From assembly GCA_947168045.1 (NCBI GenBank), contig CAMVKN010000021.1, positions 1 through 59,295 of the forward strand: DNA of 59,295 nucleotides, read 5' to 3'. The notes under the pieces were generated by a model that was not told the origin of the DNA, made no database searches, and worked only from the letters and a program-made list of their open reading frames with translations. Source of the DNA: an uncultured Prevotellaceae bacterium. Lineage in GTDB: Bacteria > Bacteroidota > Bacteroidia > Bacteroidales > Bacteroidaceae. This document shows, piece after piece, positions 27,501-35,305 of this stretch (positions within the stretch are counted from its first letter, which is position 1; every line of letters starts with the position of its first letter). The position numbers and the translations under genes are program-made.

Positions 27501-29651
27501 GCGGCAGTCCTTGTCCTTGGCATCGGGCCGGCCGTAGATGTGCTGCATGATTTCCTCGTGCGAGAGGGCGCGGCTGTAAAGGGCGAAGTTATCGACGTAG
27601 GTCTCGTTGACATACCAATCGCCAACACTGTTGGGACCGATGACGATGGGGTTGTTGCCCATGGCGACGGGGCCGCTCTCGGTGTTGGTGCCCATGAGCA
27701 GGCCGTCGATGTAGAAGCGGATGTTGTCCTTCTCAACCCGCGAGTCATAGGTCAGTGCCAGGTGGTGCCACGTGCCCGTCTCGGTAATGCGGTAGCGCCA
27801 GCGGTCCCACACCTCCTTGCCCTTACCGTCCACCGAGAGGTCGGTGCTGAGGCCGGCGTAGAAGGAATAGCCTTGATTGCCGTCCTCGTGAGCCTCTATA
27901 TACCATCCGCCACGATAGATGGAGCCGCCATGATTAGGGTAGGAATTGCTGAGGGCGGCTATTTCGTGAGGTCCGCCGCAGCGCTTGTCAATGCGCACCC
28001 AGAGCTCCACAGTCATGGCCTCACGCGTCTCCATGATGCTGGGCGTCATGGGGATGGTGACATTGGTGAGCGGTTGGTCAAGAATGCGCGTCTCGGGTAC
28101 GGATATGTCGAGTGCCATCTCCTGGCCCGTGATGGCGGGGGCGGGGTCGTTGCGCCGATAGACGATGCTCCAGAAATAGGGGTCGAAGGGCTTGTAGGGA
28201 GCCTGATAGTTCATCAGCCAGTGCTCAGTGCCCTCGCTGTCGAGGCGCACGGTGAGCGAGTGGTTGTTGCTGCGGCCCCCATACCACGACTCGCTGCCTA
28301 AGGCCAGGTTGCGGTGTACGGTGCGGAAGCCGTCTTTCGACTCCACCAGCAGGTTGCGGCAGCCAGTCATATAGACGTGCTGGCCCGTGGGGTCATCGGG
28401 GGCCAGGTAGAGGTCGTAGAAGTTGGAGTAGCCGTCATAGCGACCATCCCAGTAGCAGCGACGCTGGATGTCCCAGGTCTTGCCGCCGTCGTGCGAGTGG
28501 TACATCAGCGGGCCGTTGGGGGTCTGCAGCACATAGATGTTATCGCCCTTGGCGGCAATGGCTCCCCCAGTGCCTGTCGATTCGGGCAGGTACATGGCCT
28601 TGGTCCACGTCTTGCCGAAGTCGGTGGAGCGGCGGAAGATGGTATGGTTGCGGTCGTTGGTGGGTGACGGATCGCCCTTGTCCTCGGCACAGCCGCGGAA
28701 GATGACGTTGATGACGTTGCCCTCAAGAGTCATCTGGGCATGGTAGTTGAAGGAGGCACCGTTGAAACCCCTCATATATTCCAGCGAACACCACGATGTT
28801 TCGTCCTTCACCAATGGCGCTACGTTCTGCGTGGTGATGGTCTCGCCGCCGTCGGTAGAGGTGGAGACATAGACGTTGCCCCAGTGGGGGTAGTACCTGT
28901 ACATGTCGTTGCCCAGCACGGCCCATTGGCGGCCCGACACCTTCAGGTCCACCAGCTCCTGGGTGGTGTCAATCAACTTATTGTTAAAGGTCTGACCGCC
29001 GTCGAAGCTGGTGAGCACGCGGGTATAATAGCTGTCGTTGTTGCTCAGCTGGAAGGCGATGACCACAGTCTGGCCGTCGGCCTCCACATGCGGACGGCCA
29101 TAAGGGAAGGTGCGATGTTTGTAGAAGCCTTCTTCTTGGCTGCTTTCTGCCAACACACGTTGCTGGAATGTTGCGCCGCCATCGTGCGAGTAAGTGTAGA
29201 GCAGTTGGCTCTGTTCGACCTCGTCGCTGGTGACAGACTTGATGATGTTGACGAAGTACACGTCCTGCCCTTCCACTTCCATCCACTTGGCGTTGGAGCC
29301 GAAGCTGCCGCCCACGTAGTTCATGTCGGTCATATTCATCGTCGTTGACTTCACTACAGCGCGCGGCTCCTCCCACGTCTTGCCGGCATCGGTGCTCCGG
29401 CGGTACCACAGGCAGGACTCGCCTGCGGCATTAGGCTTCCAGTCGATCCAGGCCACATGGATGGTCTTGCCCGATACTTGCACGTCCATCGGCAGTTGGT
29501 CTGAGGTGTAATACGTAATGTCTGTCGTGCCGAGCGACAGGTTCTGCCAGCCGCCCCAGTTGGAGGGCACGTACTGGTCCTGGTCGGCTGCGCCGGCTCC
29601 CAATGAGGGCATCAGCGCAAGTGCGAATGAGAGTAGTGTCAGTTTCTTCAT
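24552..29651 (-). CDS. Giant sialidase-like/LamG surface protein (1699 residues)
   Basis: Signal peptide MKKLTLLSFALALMPSLGAGA. The N-terminal part (about 25-500) is a BNR/sialidase-type propeller with repeated Asp boxes: STDAGKTW, SHDGGATF, SFDGGQTF, STDGGET, STDFGKTW, SHDGGKTW. A LamG/concanavalin-like domain follows (about 545-705: VELWVRIDK, WHHLALTYDS, FYIDGLLMG). Further beta modules lead to a hydrophobic helical region (about 1105-1190), then YDPNEMIGPYG and a DUF11-like or DUF7619-like module with FENKASATAPANEVFVTDTL. The C-terminus KPGIYLQNGRKVVVK fits the shared tail. Sialidase activity is not established, as Asp boxes also occur in other propellers. Promoter and operator candidate at 29679-29744. 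Confidence 0.8.
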   Translation of the reverse strand: MKKLTLLSFALALMPSLGAGAADQDQYVPSNWGGWQNLSLGTTDITYYTSDQLPMDVQVSGKTIHVAWIDWKPNAAGESCLWYRRSTDAGKTWEEPRAVVKSTTMNMTDMNYVGGSFGSNAKWMEVEGQDVYFVNIIKSVTSDEVEQSQLLYTYSHDGGATFQQRVLAESSQEEGFYKHRTFPYGRPHVEADGQTVVIAFQLSNNDSYYTRVLTSFDGGQTFNNKLIDTTQELVDLKVSGRQWAVLGNDMYRYYPHWGNVYVSTSTDGGETITTQNVAPLVKDETSWCSLEYMRGFNGASFNYHAQMTLEGNVINVIFRGCAEDKGDPSPTNDRNHTIFRRSTDFGKTWTKAMYLPESTGTGGAIAAKGDNIYVLQTPNGPLMYHSHDGGKTWDIQRRCYWDGRYDGYSNFYDLYLAPDDPTGQHVYMTGCRNLLVESKDGFRTVHRNLALGSESWYGGRSNNHSLTVRLDSEGTEHWLMNYQAPYKPFDPYFWSIVYRRNDPAPAITGQEMALDISVPETRILDQPLTNVTIPMTPSIMETREAMTVELWVRIDKRCGGPHEIAALSNSYPNHGGSIYRGGWYIEAHEDGNQGYSFYAGLSTDLSVDGKGKEVWDRWRYRITETGTWHHLALTYDSRVEKDNIRFYIDGLLMGTNTESGPVAMGNNPIVIGPNSVGDWYVNETYVDNFALYSRALSHEEIMQHIYGRPDAKDKDCRLLLTFDGSLQDQSQYHNDPAPLMPNYLKAHDGIRPPHPEFTLTKDLTGRYVYMTDMTKDGQAYQWIKPDPWNLDRPDKYSTSKKQHEQQDVSGHPGMYNYWMIAKGDGKTTNAYVATQQSIVVGGLSKVSPESSGNVPDVKLHIQGGYTLTYSNKPKVVLKQGTTEIEGTWEVEYGYDSSKALSINDLALANFNLWGAPTGKYDVIVGSDTLRQAFTVEQYEEPEVWMQIGGRDKQLFNKYQRYSIDYGNRSNVPAYNTPIFIAIPDRKGTIDVQFEFEYDLYSDAFGEEELKMARQLGEYLMAYDEQTGDSVRIYSFFIPYIAPNSTNQQFFRVMAKNDSGLDNNIRIYYMICEPWGPWTDDDAATTRAEDEFDRYVKGINKGRSKTECALTMFGMSFLETGLTVVSVVGCAYNIVKTVSQKIWGKDKSWANFGTNFVTSVFACGTDLFPPSLIVKGGLAMAKLIWDMVSNKAAYDACLRGDPNWKDNLLVYSYDPNEMIGPYGPDDQHHYIKPIHQMPYTITFENKASATAPANEVFVTDTLDLSKLDAETFSFTSYGWADQAMTIGGSKVQEFSRDVSYTVNGHDILVRVSGQFDPQTGIARWAFVSLEKNGNELEDIMNGFLLPNNDNRDGEGFVSFIIEHKQNPANGSTISNKATIVFDANEPITTNTYVNTFDTDYPTSKITNVTEDNGFVYVTFEGSDKTSGIDHYDFFVFVNDSDSAIAVRGISAAQRVPVPAEPGTKYGFCVLATDRVGWNEPKDLKPEVTITTSGSAQQTYDLTVAEAGYATFYDSQLSYQLPSGLKASVVSNYNGSSLSYQALTGDIVPRGTAVLIEASQKRAATYTLTSTNDNISYTGTNLLHGSDQATTTSASGDNLYYKLAYGPSGTSLATQFGWFWGAQQGAPFSIDAHRAWLALPKSSAARAYLISGEGTNAVEYVALPTQQIQPAPPFTDLQGRRVEKPTKPGIYLQNGRKVVVK

Positions 29652-29678
29652 TGTTCGTCAGGTTGATTATTTTGTCCG

Positions 29679-29686
29679 CAAAGTTA
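29679..29686 (-). promoter_or_regulatory. -7 box of the sialidase-like operon
   Basis: TAACTTTG on the minus strand, 27 bases before the start codon. No normal -33 box at 19-21 bases; that place is taken by the end of the proximal operator repeat. Confidence 0.65.
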
Positions 29687-29706
29687 GGGAAAATGGCCCG
29701 CAAAGC

Positions 29707-29744
29707 ACTGACAATATGCAAAAAACGACTGACATCGTGCAAAA
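29707..29744 (-). promoter_or_regulatory. Direct-repeat operator candidate for Reg2
   Basis: Two 17-base units, 29744-29728 and 29723-29707, each read TTTTGCA, three variable bases, TGTCAGT on the minus strand (14 of 17 identical). Their offset is exactly 21 bases, two helical turns, and the proximal unit ends 20 bases before the -7 box. This is the geometry of AraC-type activator sites. The same core recurs at 8574-8590 beside the paralogous regulator. Confidence 0.7.
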
Positions 29745-29756
29745 TGTCAGTCGTTT
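29719..29756 (-). terminator. Terminator-like hairpin after Reg2
   Basis: A perfect 13-base stem (29756-29744 with 29735-29723; AAACGACTGACAT and its complement), 8-base loop, then a T-run on the minus strand. It ends Reg2 transcription, and its descending arm is part of the distal operator unit, as at the Reg1 locus. Confidence 0.8.
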
Positions 29757-29778
29757 GTGGGCTTTTTTCAGCAGAGGA

Positions 29779-31455
29779 CTATCCCCCTTGCTGTGCGCGC
29801 CATTCGCTGGGTGTCATGCCGGTGGCGGCCTTGAAGGTGCGGAAGAACGACTTCTCGTTGGCGAAGCCCGACTCACTGCCTACGACCGACACCTTCATGT
29901 CGGGCTGCTGGCGCAACAGTTGCTTGGCGTGCTCCACACGGTAGTTGGCTACGAGCTGCGAGAAGGTGGCCCCCGTCTGCCGATTGATGCAGTCGGAGAG
30001 CTGGTTGCGGTGCAGGCCCAGCCGGTCGGCCAGGTCGGCTATCGTCAGCTCGCTGTTCAGGTAGAGCTGCTCCTGCTCCATGAGCTGGCGGAGGCGCTGC
30101 AGCAGTTCACTCTCCTGACCGTCAGAAGGTGGCAGCAGTTCAGCTTTCTCACGGTCGGCGAACAGCTCATGGCCAGCAGCCGTGCGCCGCCGTTGCCGCC
30201 ATATATAAATAATGTACGCGAGGACGATGAGAACGACTACAATGATGATGATGACGGTCGGGGTGCTGACGACGGAGGCGGATGCAACGATTGGGACATC
30301 CTGGCCCATCACCAGCCGATAGACGGTGGCATAGGGGTGGAAGTTGTCGTCGGCTATTCCGCCCGTGATGATGATATCGCCATCGGGCGAGAGCACAGGT
30401 ATCAAAGTGCCCAAGTGGGGCTGTCGCGCATCGGAGCGACGGAGGACGATGGGGGCGGGCCGGCGGCTGTAGTCCAGGCTGAGCACGTAGAAACGGTCCT
30501 TCTGGTTGGTGCCCACCAGATAGTACAGCTGACGTTGGCGGTCGACGAGAGGCACGCCGTAGACAATGGTGTCACGGCCGTCGGTAGTGGGGATGGGCGC
30601 AGTGGTGGGCAGCAGCGAGAAGGTGGAGCCCCGCATCTGCACGATGCCAACAGTGCCGCTGTCGTTGTAGACGGGCAACAGGTAAGTGTAGTCGGCAATC
30701 TCGTAGTTTTTCTGTTCGTGCGGCCAGTCAAGCCGGATGAGATGCCAGCTATCGAAGATGGGCAGGTGCACGGGACTGTCCTTCAGGCGGTCAGCAACGA
30801 TGGTGTCGAACAGCTGGCCACGTGTGTTGTCGGAGCCGAAAACAATGACATCGTCGGGGGCGGTTCGCAGCATAAGGGGGTTGACGCGCTGTTGCGAAGT
30901 GGGCTTCAGTGGCAGGAAGTTGCTCTTGCCGTCAAAGACTTCAATGGCATCGTCGTGATACCAGTTGCCGCTGATGAGCACGCGCCCGCTGTCCGTCTCG
31001 ACGGCACTCATCAGCGTGCGCTTCGTGTCGAGGCATCCGAAGCCGTCGAAGTGGTGTGTGGCCGGGTCGTAGAACTCCACAGTGAAGGTCTGCCCGATGC
31101 CCAGCGGCTCGCTGTGGCCTCCGGCCAGCAACACCTTTCCCGACGACAGCGGCAGTGCCAGCCCTTCGTCGTGGGTGTAGACCATCTGCATCAGGTGCCA
31201 CTGCCCGTCGCTGAAGTACTCGGCCGTCGGTGTTGGCACAAAGCCGTTGGTATGGCCGCCGAACACCGTCAGCTCGCCGTTCAGCCACAAAACGGCATGG
31301 CCTGAGCGCGGCACATTCATGTCGGGCAACCGCTCCACCTGCAACGGCTCCACCGGGCACACCGCAGCGGACTCCTGGTGGGAGGCGTCAGCCCGCTGTG
31401 CCACCATTGGCAGCACTGCAAGCAAGCTAAGCAGCAGCGGTAGCAGATTCTTCAC
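29779..31455 (-). CDS. Membrane-spanning kelch/AraC one-component regulator (Reg2)
   Basis: 558 residues, paralogue of Reg1. Signal peptide (KNLLPLLLSLLAVLPMVAQ), periplasmic kelch-like domain (about 30-385: PRSGHAVLWLNGELTVFGGH, EPLGIGQTF, FGCLDTKRTL), membrane helix (about 402-424, VIIIIVVVLIVLAYIIYIW, then RQRRR) and AraC domain (about 450-555, SGFANEKSFFRTFKAATGMTP). No kinase or receiver domain. The start is GTG at 31455: an in-frame stop lies two codons upstream, and the GTG is the last triplet of a heptad repeat (31453-31487). It is followed by hairpin, operator and the sialidase-like operon, its probable target. The ligand of the kelch domain is unknown. Confidence 0.85.
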   Translation of the reverse strand: MKNLLPLLLSLLAVLPMVAQRADASHQESAAVCPVEPLQVERLPDMNVPRSGHAVLWLNGELTVFGGHTNGFVPTPTAEYFSDGQWHLMQMVYTHDEGLALPLSSGKVLLAGGHSEPLGIGQTFTVEFYDPATHHFDGFGCLDTKRTLMSAVETDSGRVLISGNWYHDDAIEVFDGKSNFLPLKPTSQQRVNPLMLRTAPDDVIVFGSDNTRGQLFDTIVADRLKDSPVHLPIFDSWHLIRLDWPHEQKNYEIADYTYLLPVYNDSGTVGIVQMRGSTFSLLPTTAPIPTTDGRDTIVYGVPLVDRQRQLYYLVGTNQKDRFYVLSLDYSRRPAPIVLRRSDARQPHLGTLIPVLSPDGDIIITGGIADDNFHPYATVYRLVMGQDVPIVASASVVSTPTVIIIIVVVLIVLAYIIYIWRQRRRTAAGHELFADREKAELLPPSDGQESELLQRLRQLMEQEQLYLNSELTIADLADRLGLHRNQLSDCINRQTGATFSQLVANYRVEHAKQLLRQQPDMKVSVVGSESGFANEKSFFRTFKAATGMTPSEWRAQQGG

Positions 31456-31487
31456 TATTCACTCTCCACTATTTACTCTCCACTATT
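31453..31487. repeat. 35-base heptad repeat spanning the Reg2 start
   Basis: Five 7-base units in phase, alternating CACTATT with CACTCTC or TACTCTC. It fills the argC-Reg2 spacer, and its last triplet on the minus strand is the GTG start codon of Reg2. Confidence 0.9.
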
Positions 31488-31490
31488 CAC

Positions 31491-32474
31491 TTAAAACGCT
31501 GATGCCTTCAGCCGCAGACCGCAGGTCTCGTCAATGCCACACATCAGGTTCATGTTCTGCACGGCTTGGCCTACGGCACCCTTCAGCAGGTTATCGATGA
31601 CGCTGGTGACGAGCAGCTTCTGCCCGTACATCTCGCAGTGTACCAGCGCCTTGTTGGTGTTCACCACCTGTTTCAGGTCTATCGGGTGGTCGCTGTAGTG
31701 GGTGAAGGCGGCATCGGCATAGAACTCCTTATAGGTCTCGAGGATGTCGTCGAAGGGTGCCACCGTCTTGACCACCGCCGTACAGAAGATGCCGCGTGCA
31801 AAGGGGCCGCGATAGGGGATGAAGTCGACGCTGGCATCAAGATAGCCCTGTACCTGCCTCAGACTCTGGCGTATCTCGGCGATGTGCTGGTGCTGGAAGG
31901 GCTTGTAGATGCTGAGGTTGTCAGCGCGCCACGAGAAATGGGTGGTGGCGCCCGGCTTCTGCCCGGCTCCGGTGCTGCCGGTGATGGCGTTCACGCTGAC
32001 GTCCTCCTTCAGCAGGTTCAGGTGGGCGGCGGGCAGCAGGGCGAGCTGTATGGCGGTGGCAAAGCAGCCGGGGTTGGCCACGCGCTGTGCCCGCCTGATG
32101 GTCTCGCGGTTTATCTCGGGAAGACCGTAGACAAAAGCGTCACCCTCCACGCCGGGCTCTTCGCGCTTGATGCGGAAGTCCTGAGCCAGGTCGATAATCT
32201 TCACATGGGTAGGGATGGTGTGCTCCTTGAGGAACTGCTCGCTCTTGCCATGGCCGAAGCAGAAGAACACCACGTCGACGGCCTCAAAGGGCATCTGGTC
32301 GGTGAAACGCAGGTCGGTGTCGCCGACCAGTCCTTCATGAACGTCGCTGACCAGGTTGCCAGCATTACTCTCGCTGTTGGCAAAGACAATCTTTGCCTCG
32401 GGGTGGTTCAGCAGCAGGCGGATGAGCTCGCCACCTGTGTAGCCTGCAGCACCAAGGATTCCTATTCGTATCAT
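31491..32474 (-). CDS. argC: N-acetyl-gamma-glutamyl-phosphate reductase
   Basis: NADPH-dependent reductase of arginine synthesis, making the N-acyl glutamate semialdehyde used by ArgD; 327 residues. Rossmann start IRIGILGAAGYTGGELIRLL, catalytic cysteine near residue 136 in VANPGCFATAIQLAL, and GSTGAGQKPGATTHFS are family signatures. The C-terminus QNMNLMCGIDETCGL is complete. It has its own promoter (32524-32553) and is followed by the Reg2 gene after a 35-base spacer made of heptad repeats; read-through into Reg2 is possible since no terminator lies between them. Confidence 0.95.
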   Translation of the reverse strand: MIRIGILGAAGYTGGELIRLLLNHPEAKIVFANSESNAGNLVSDVHEGLVGDTDLRFTDQMPFEAVDVVFFCFGHGKSEQFLKEHTIPTHVKIIDLAQDFRIKREEPGVEGDAFVYGLPEINRETIRRAQRVANPGCFATAIQLALLPAAHLNLLKEDVSVNAITGSTGAGQKPGATTHFSWRADNLSIYKPFQHQHIAEIRQSLRQVQGYLDASVDFIPYRGPFARGIFCTAVVKTVAPFDDILETYKEFYADAAFTHYSDHPIDLKQVVNTNKALVHCEMYGQKLLVTSVIDNLLKGAVGQAVQNMNLMCGIDETCGLRLKASAF

Positions 32475-32523
32475 GATGTGAATGGTTTGTGATGATAGTT
32501 TTCTTGTGTCTTCTTGTCGGTTG

Positions 32524-32553
32524 CAAAAGTACGAAATAATACTGACGTGGCAA
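32524..32553 (-). promoter_or_regulatory. argC promoter
   Basis: On the minus strand TTG (32553-32551), 19 bases, TACTTTTG (32531-32524), about 50 bases before the argC start. A full match to the Bacteroidetes consensus. Confidence 0.8.
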
Positions 32554-32574
32554 AACGAATTGAAAAAAGAAACG

Positions 32575-32695
32575 CTTTTCTTTTGTTTTGCTCTCGACTT
32601 TTCGTAACTTTGGCTTCGCCGAAGCTACATTGCACTCGGAAATGAAAAGAAAAAAGCACTTTTCTTTTCATTTCACTCGTTTTTTCGTAACTTTG
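32575..32695 (+). repeat. Duplicated promoter-like module upstream of the GH2 gene
   Basis: The 300-base argC-GH2 gap holds two similar modules, 32575-32612 and 32659-32695. Each starts CTTTTCTTTT and ends CGTAACTTTG, a -7 box (32605-32612; 32688-32695). Between them is the hairpin GCTTCG-CC-GAAGC region and a purine-rich segment. Only the second box, 79 bases before the GH2 start, is likely to drive the gene; the first may be an older copy or a second start. Confidence 0.65.
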
Positions 32696-32773
32696 CAGCG
32701 CACAAGCAGCAGGAGATGCCTGAAGGCTGGGCCCACTGCTTCAACAGAAATCCATTTGAAAAACCATAACAAA

Positions 32774-35305
32774 ATGAAACAACTACTAACAATGGCCCTG
32801 CTGGCCTTTGCGACGACGGCAGGTGCACAGCGACAAGAAATCACACTGACCGACAACTGGCAGTTCTCACGTGACAGACAGGCATGGCAAACGGTGCAGG
32901 TGCCCCACGACTGGGCCATCAGCGGGCCCTTCGACAAGAAATGGGACCTGCAGGTGGTGGCCATCGAGCAGAACGGCGAGAAGGAGGCCACCGAGAAGAG
33001 CGGGCGCAGCGGTGCCCTGCCCTGGATTGGCGAGGGCCACTACAAGCGCACGTTTCAGATTCCCGAAGGCTTCAAGGGTCACGCTGAGCTGCTGTTCGAC
33101 GGTGCCATGGCCGAGCCGACGGTCTATGTGAACGGTCAGCGCGCTGGCTACTGGCCCTACGGCTACAACACGTTCCGCGTGGATGCCACGCCTTTCGTTA
33201 AAGAAGGAGAGAACGAGCTGACCGTCGACCTGCAGAACCTGGAGGAGAGCTCGCGCTGGTATCCTGGTGCGGGACTCTACCGCCCCGTAACGCTCATCCT
33301 CACACCCACCAAGAGCTACATCGACGACTGGAGCCTCTTCGTACGCCCTTACGATGCAAAGAAGGTTAAGGAGGGCGACCGCGTGGTGATGAAGGCCGAC
33401 TTCAACATCGTCAACCCCTCGGAGCGCATCAGCTACGAGGTGACGGTGACCGATGCCGACGGCAACCAGCTCTTCCCCGGAGACAAAAATCCCCTGGAGT
33501 TTGCCAACGGCAAGATTGGCTTTATGTTCCCTGTCAAAAATGCCCAGCTGTGGTCGCCCGAAAGGCCCACGCTATACAACATGGTCATCAGCCTCTATGA
33601 CGGTCTGCAGAAGATTGACGAGAAGACGCTGCGTTTCGGCATACGCACTATTTCAGTCTCCTCCAAGGGTGGCTTCCAGCTCAACGGACAGACCCGGAAA
33701 ATCAAGGGTGTCTGCGTGCACCACGACCTCGGCCCGCTGGGTGCCGCGGTGAACAAGGCGGCCCTCATCCGCCAGGTGAAGATACTGAAGGATATGGGCT
33801 GCGATGCCATCCGCACGGCCCACAACATGCCGTCACAGATGCAGATGGACGTGTGCGACTCGTTAGGCATGATGGTCATGGCCGAGAGTTTCGACATGTG
33901 GGTCTACCCCAAGTGCAAGAACGGCTACGCCCGCTTCTTCCGCACCTGGGCTGACAGGGACATTGAGAACCTGGTGCGCGCCCACCGCAACCACCCGTCG
34001 ATAGTGATGTGGAGCATTGGCAACGAGATTCCCGAGCAGGGCATGGCGGGCGGTCGCGACATGGCCATGCACTTGCAGGACCTGTGCCACCAGCTTGACC
34101 CCACGCGCCCCGTGACGCAGGGCATGGACCGTGCTGAGAACGCCCTCGGCACCGGCTTTGCACAGACGATGGACGTGCCGGGCTTCAACTACCGTGTGCA
34201 CAAGTACGAACAAAACATCAGCCAGCTGTGGCAGGGCTTCCTGCTCGGCTCGGAGACGGCTTCGACGGTATCGTCGCGCGGCGTGTATAAGTTCCCGGTC
34301 AAGGTGACCGACAACTCGCACTTCAGCTCATGGGCCAAGAACTACGACCCGCAGGCCATCAAGACGGCCGACGGCCAGTGCTCCAGCTACGACGTGGAGT
34401 ACTGCTCGTGGAGCAACCTGCCCGACGACGACTGGCGGTGGCAGGACGACAAGCCCTGGGTCATCGGCGAGTTCGTCTGGACGGGCTTCGACTACCTGGG
34501 CGAGCCCACGCCCTACGACGAGTACTGGCCCTCGCGCTCCAGCTACTTCGGCATCTGCGACCTGGCCGGACTGCCCAAGGACCGATACTATCTGTACCGC
34601 TCGCACTGGAACATGCAGCAGCACACCATCCACCTGCTGCCCCACTGGACGTGGCCAGGCCGTGAAGGCGAGGTGACACCCGTCTATTGCTACACCGACT
34701 ACCCGGAGGCCGAGCTCTTCGTCAACGGCAAGAGCCAGGGCCGCATCTGCAAACAGGCTGACAAGGACGCCAATGACGGCACCGGGGCCAACCGCCTCGA
34801 CCGCTACCGTCTGCGCTGGAACGACGTGAGGTATGAGCCGGGCGAGTTGCGCGTCGTCGTCTACGACGGACAGGGCCTGCCCGCCGGCGAACAGACCGTG
34901 CGCACCGTCGGCAAGCCCGCCAAGCTGAAGCTCGACGTCTGGACGCAGCAGAGTGACCTCTCAACTCTCACCTCTCACCTCTCAACTCTCAATCCTGACG
35001 GCCAGGACCTGGCCTACGTCACCGTCAGTCTCGTTGACAGGCGCGGCAACCTCATTCCCCAGGCTGCCGACCAGCTGAATTTCGAGGTCAGCGGCGCCGC
35101 CACCTTCCGTGCCGTCTGCAATGGCGATGCCACCAGCTTGGAGCCGTTCACCGAGCCCACGATGAAGCTCTTCAACGGCCAGCTTGTCGTCGTCCTGCAG
35201 GCCGCCCGCCAGCCCGGCAAGGCCGTCCTCACCGTCAGCGACCCGTCCCGCGGCATCAGGCAGCGTGTCACCATTCCTGTTTTAGAGGTGAGGGGTGAGA
35301 GGTGA
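32774..35305 (+). CDS. GH2 glycoside hydrolase, beta-galactosidase-like
   Basis: Secreted retaining glycosidase of 843 residues. Signal peptide KQLLTMALLAFATTAGAQ; ATG 32774 was chosen because longer versions run into the promoter. GH2 sugar-binding domain (about 20-190, VPHDWAISGPFD), immunoglobulin-like domain, then the TIM barrel with acid/base E418 in WSIGNEIPEQG and nucleophile E566 in IGEFVWTGFDYLGEP. A DUF4982-like domain and further beta modules end the protein. A heptad repeat (34958-34992) lies in frame near residues 729-740, and the last residues LEVRGER plus the stop come from another repeat (35284-35311). Exact sugar specificity cannot be read from sequence. Confidence 0.9.
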   Translation: MKQLLTMALLAFATTAGAQRQEITLTDNWQFSRDRQAWQTVQVPHDWAISGPFDKKWDLQVVAIEQNGEKEATEKSGRSGALPWIGEGHYKRTFQIPEGFKGHAELLFDGAMAEPTVYVNGQRAGYWPYGYNTFRVDATPFVKEGENELTVDLQNLEESSRWYPGAGLYRPVTLILTPTKSYIDDWSLFVRPYDAKKVKEGDRVVMKADFNIVNPSERISYEVTVTDADGNQLFPGDKNPLEFANGKIGFMFPVKNAQLWSPERPTLYNMVISLYDGLQKIDEKTLRFGIRTISVSSKGGFQLNGQTRKIKGVCVHHDLGPLGAAVNKAALIRQVKILKDMGCDAIRTAHNMPSQMQMDVCDSLGMMVMAESFDMWVYPKCKNGYARFFRTWADRDIENLVRAHRNHPSIVMWSIGNEIPEQGMAGGRDMAMHLQDLCHQLDPTRPVTQGMDRAENALGTGFAQTMDVPGFNYRVHKYEQNISQLWQGFLLGSETASTVSSRGVYKFPVKVTDNSHFSSWAKNYDPQAIKTADGQCSSYDVEYCSWSNLPDDDWRWQDDKPWVIGEFVWTGFDYLGEPTPYDEYWPSRSSYFGICDLAGLPKDRYYLYRSHWNMQQHTIHLLPHWTWPGREGEVTPVYCYTDYPEAELFVNGKSQGRICKQADKDANDGTGANRLDRYRLRWNDVRYEPGELRVVVYDGQGLPAGEQTVRTVGKPAKLKLDVWTQQSDLSTLTSHLSTLNPDGQDLAYVTVSLVDRRGNLIPQAADQLNFEVSGAATFRAVCNGDATSLEPFTEPTMKLFNGQLVVVLQAARQPGKAVLTVSDPSRGIRQRVTIPVLEVRGER
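34958..34992. repeat. 35-base heptad repeat inside the GH2 gene
   Basis: Five 7-base units in phase, CTCTCAA or CTCTCAC, translated as DLSTLTSHLSTLN. The frame downstream is intact. Confidence 0.9.

Noticed and set aside
29518..31305. Long open frame of 595 codons on the + strand opposite Reg2
   Set aside because: Reg2 on the minus strand has a clear paralogue, signal peptide and AraC domain; the opposite frame has no recognisable motifs and is a by-product of GC-rich codon use.
32588..32773. Longer GH2 start at 32588
   Set aside because: It would place two promoter modules inside the coding sequence and bury the signal peptide 62 residues in.
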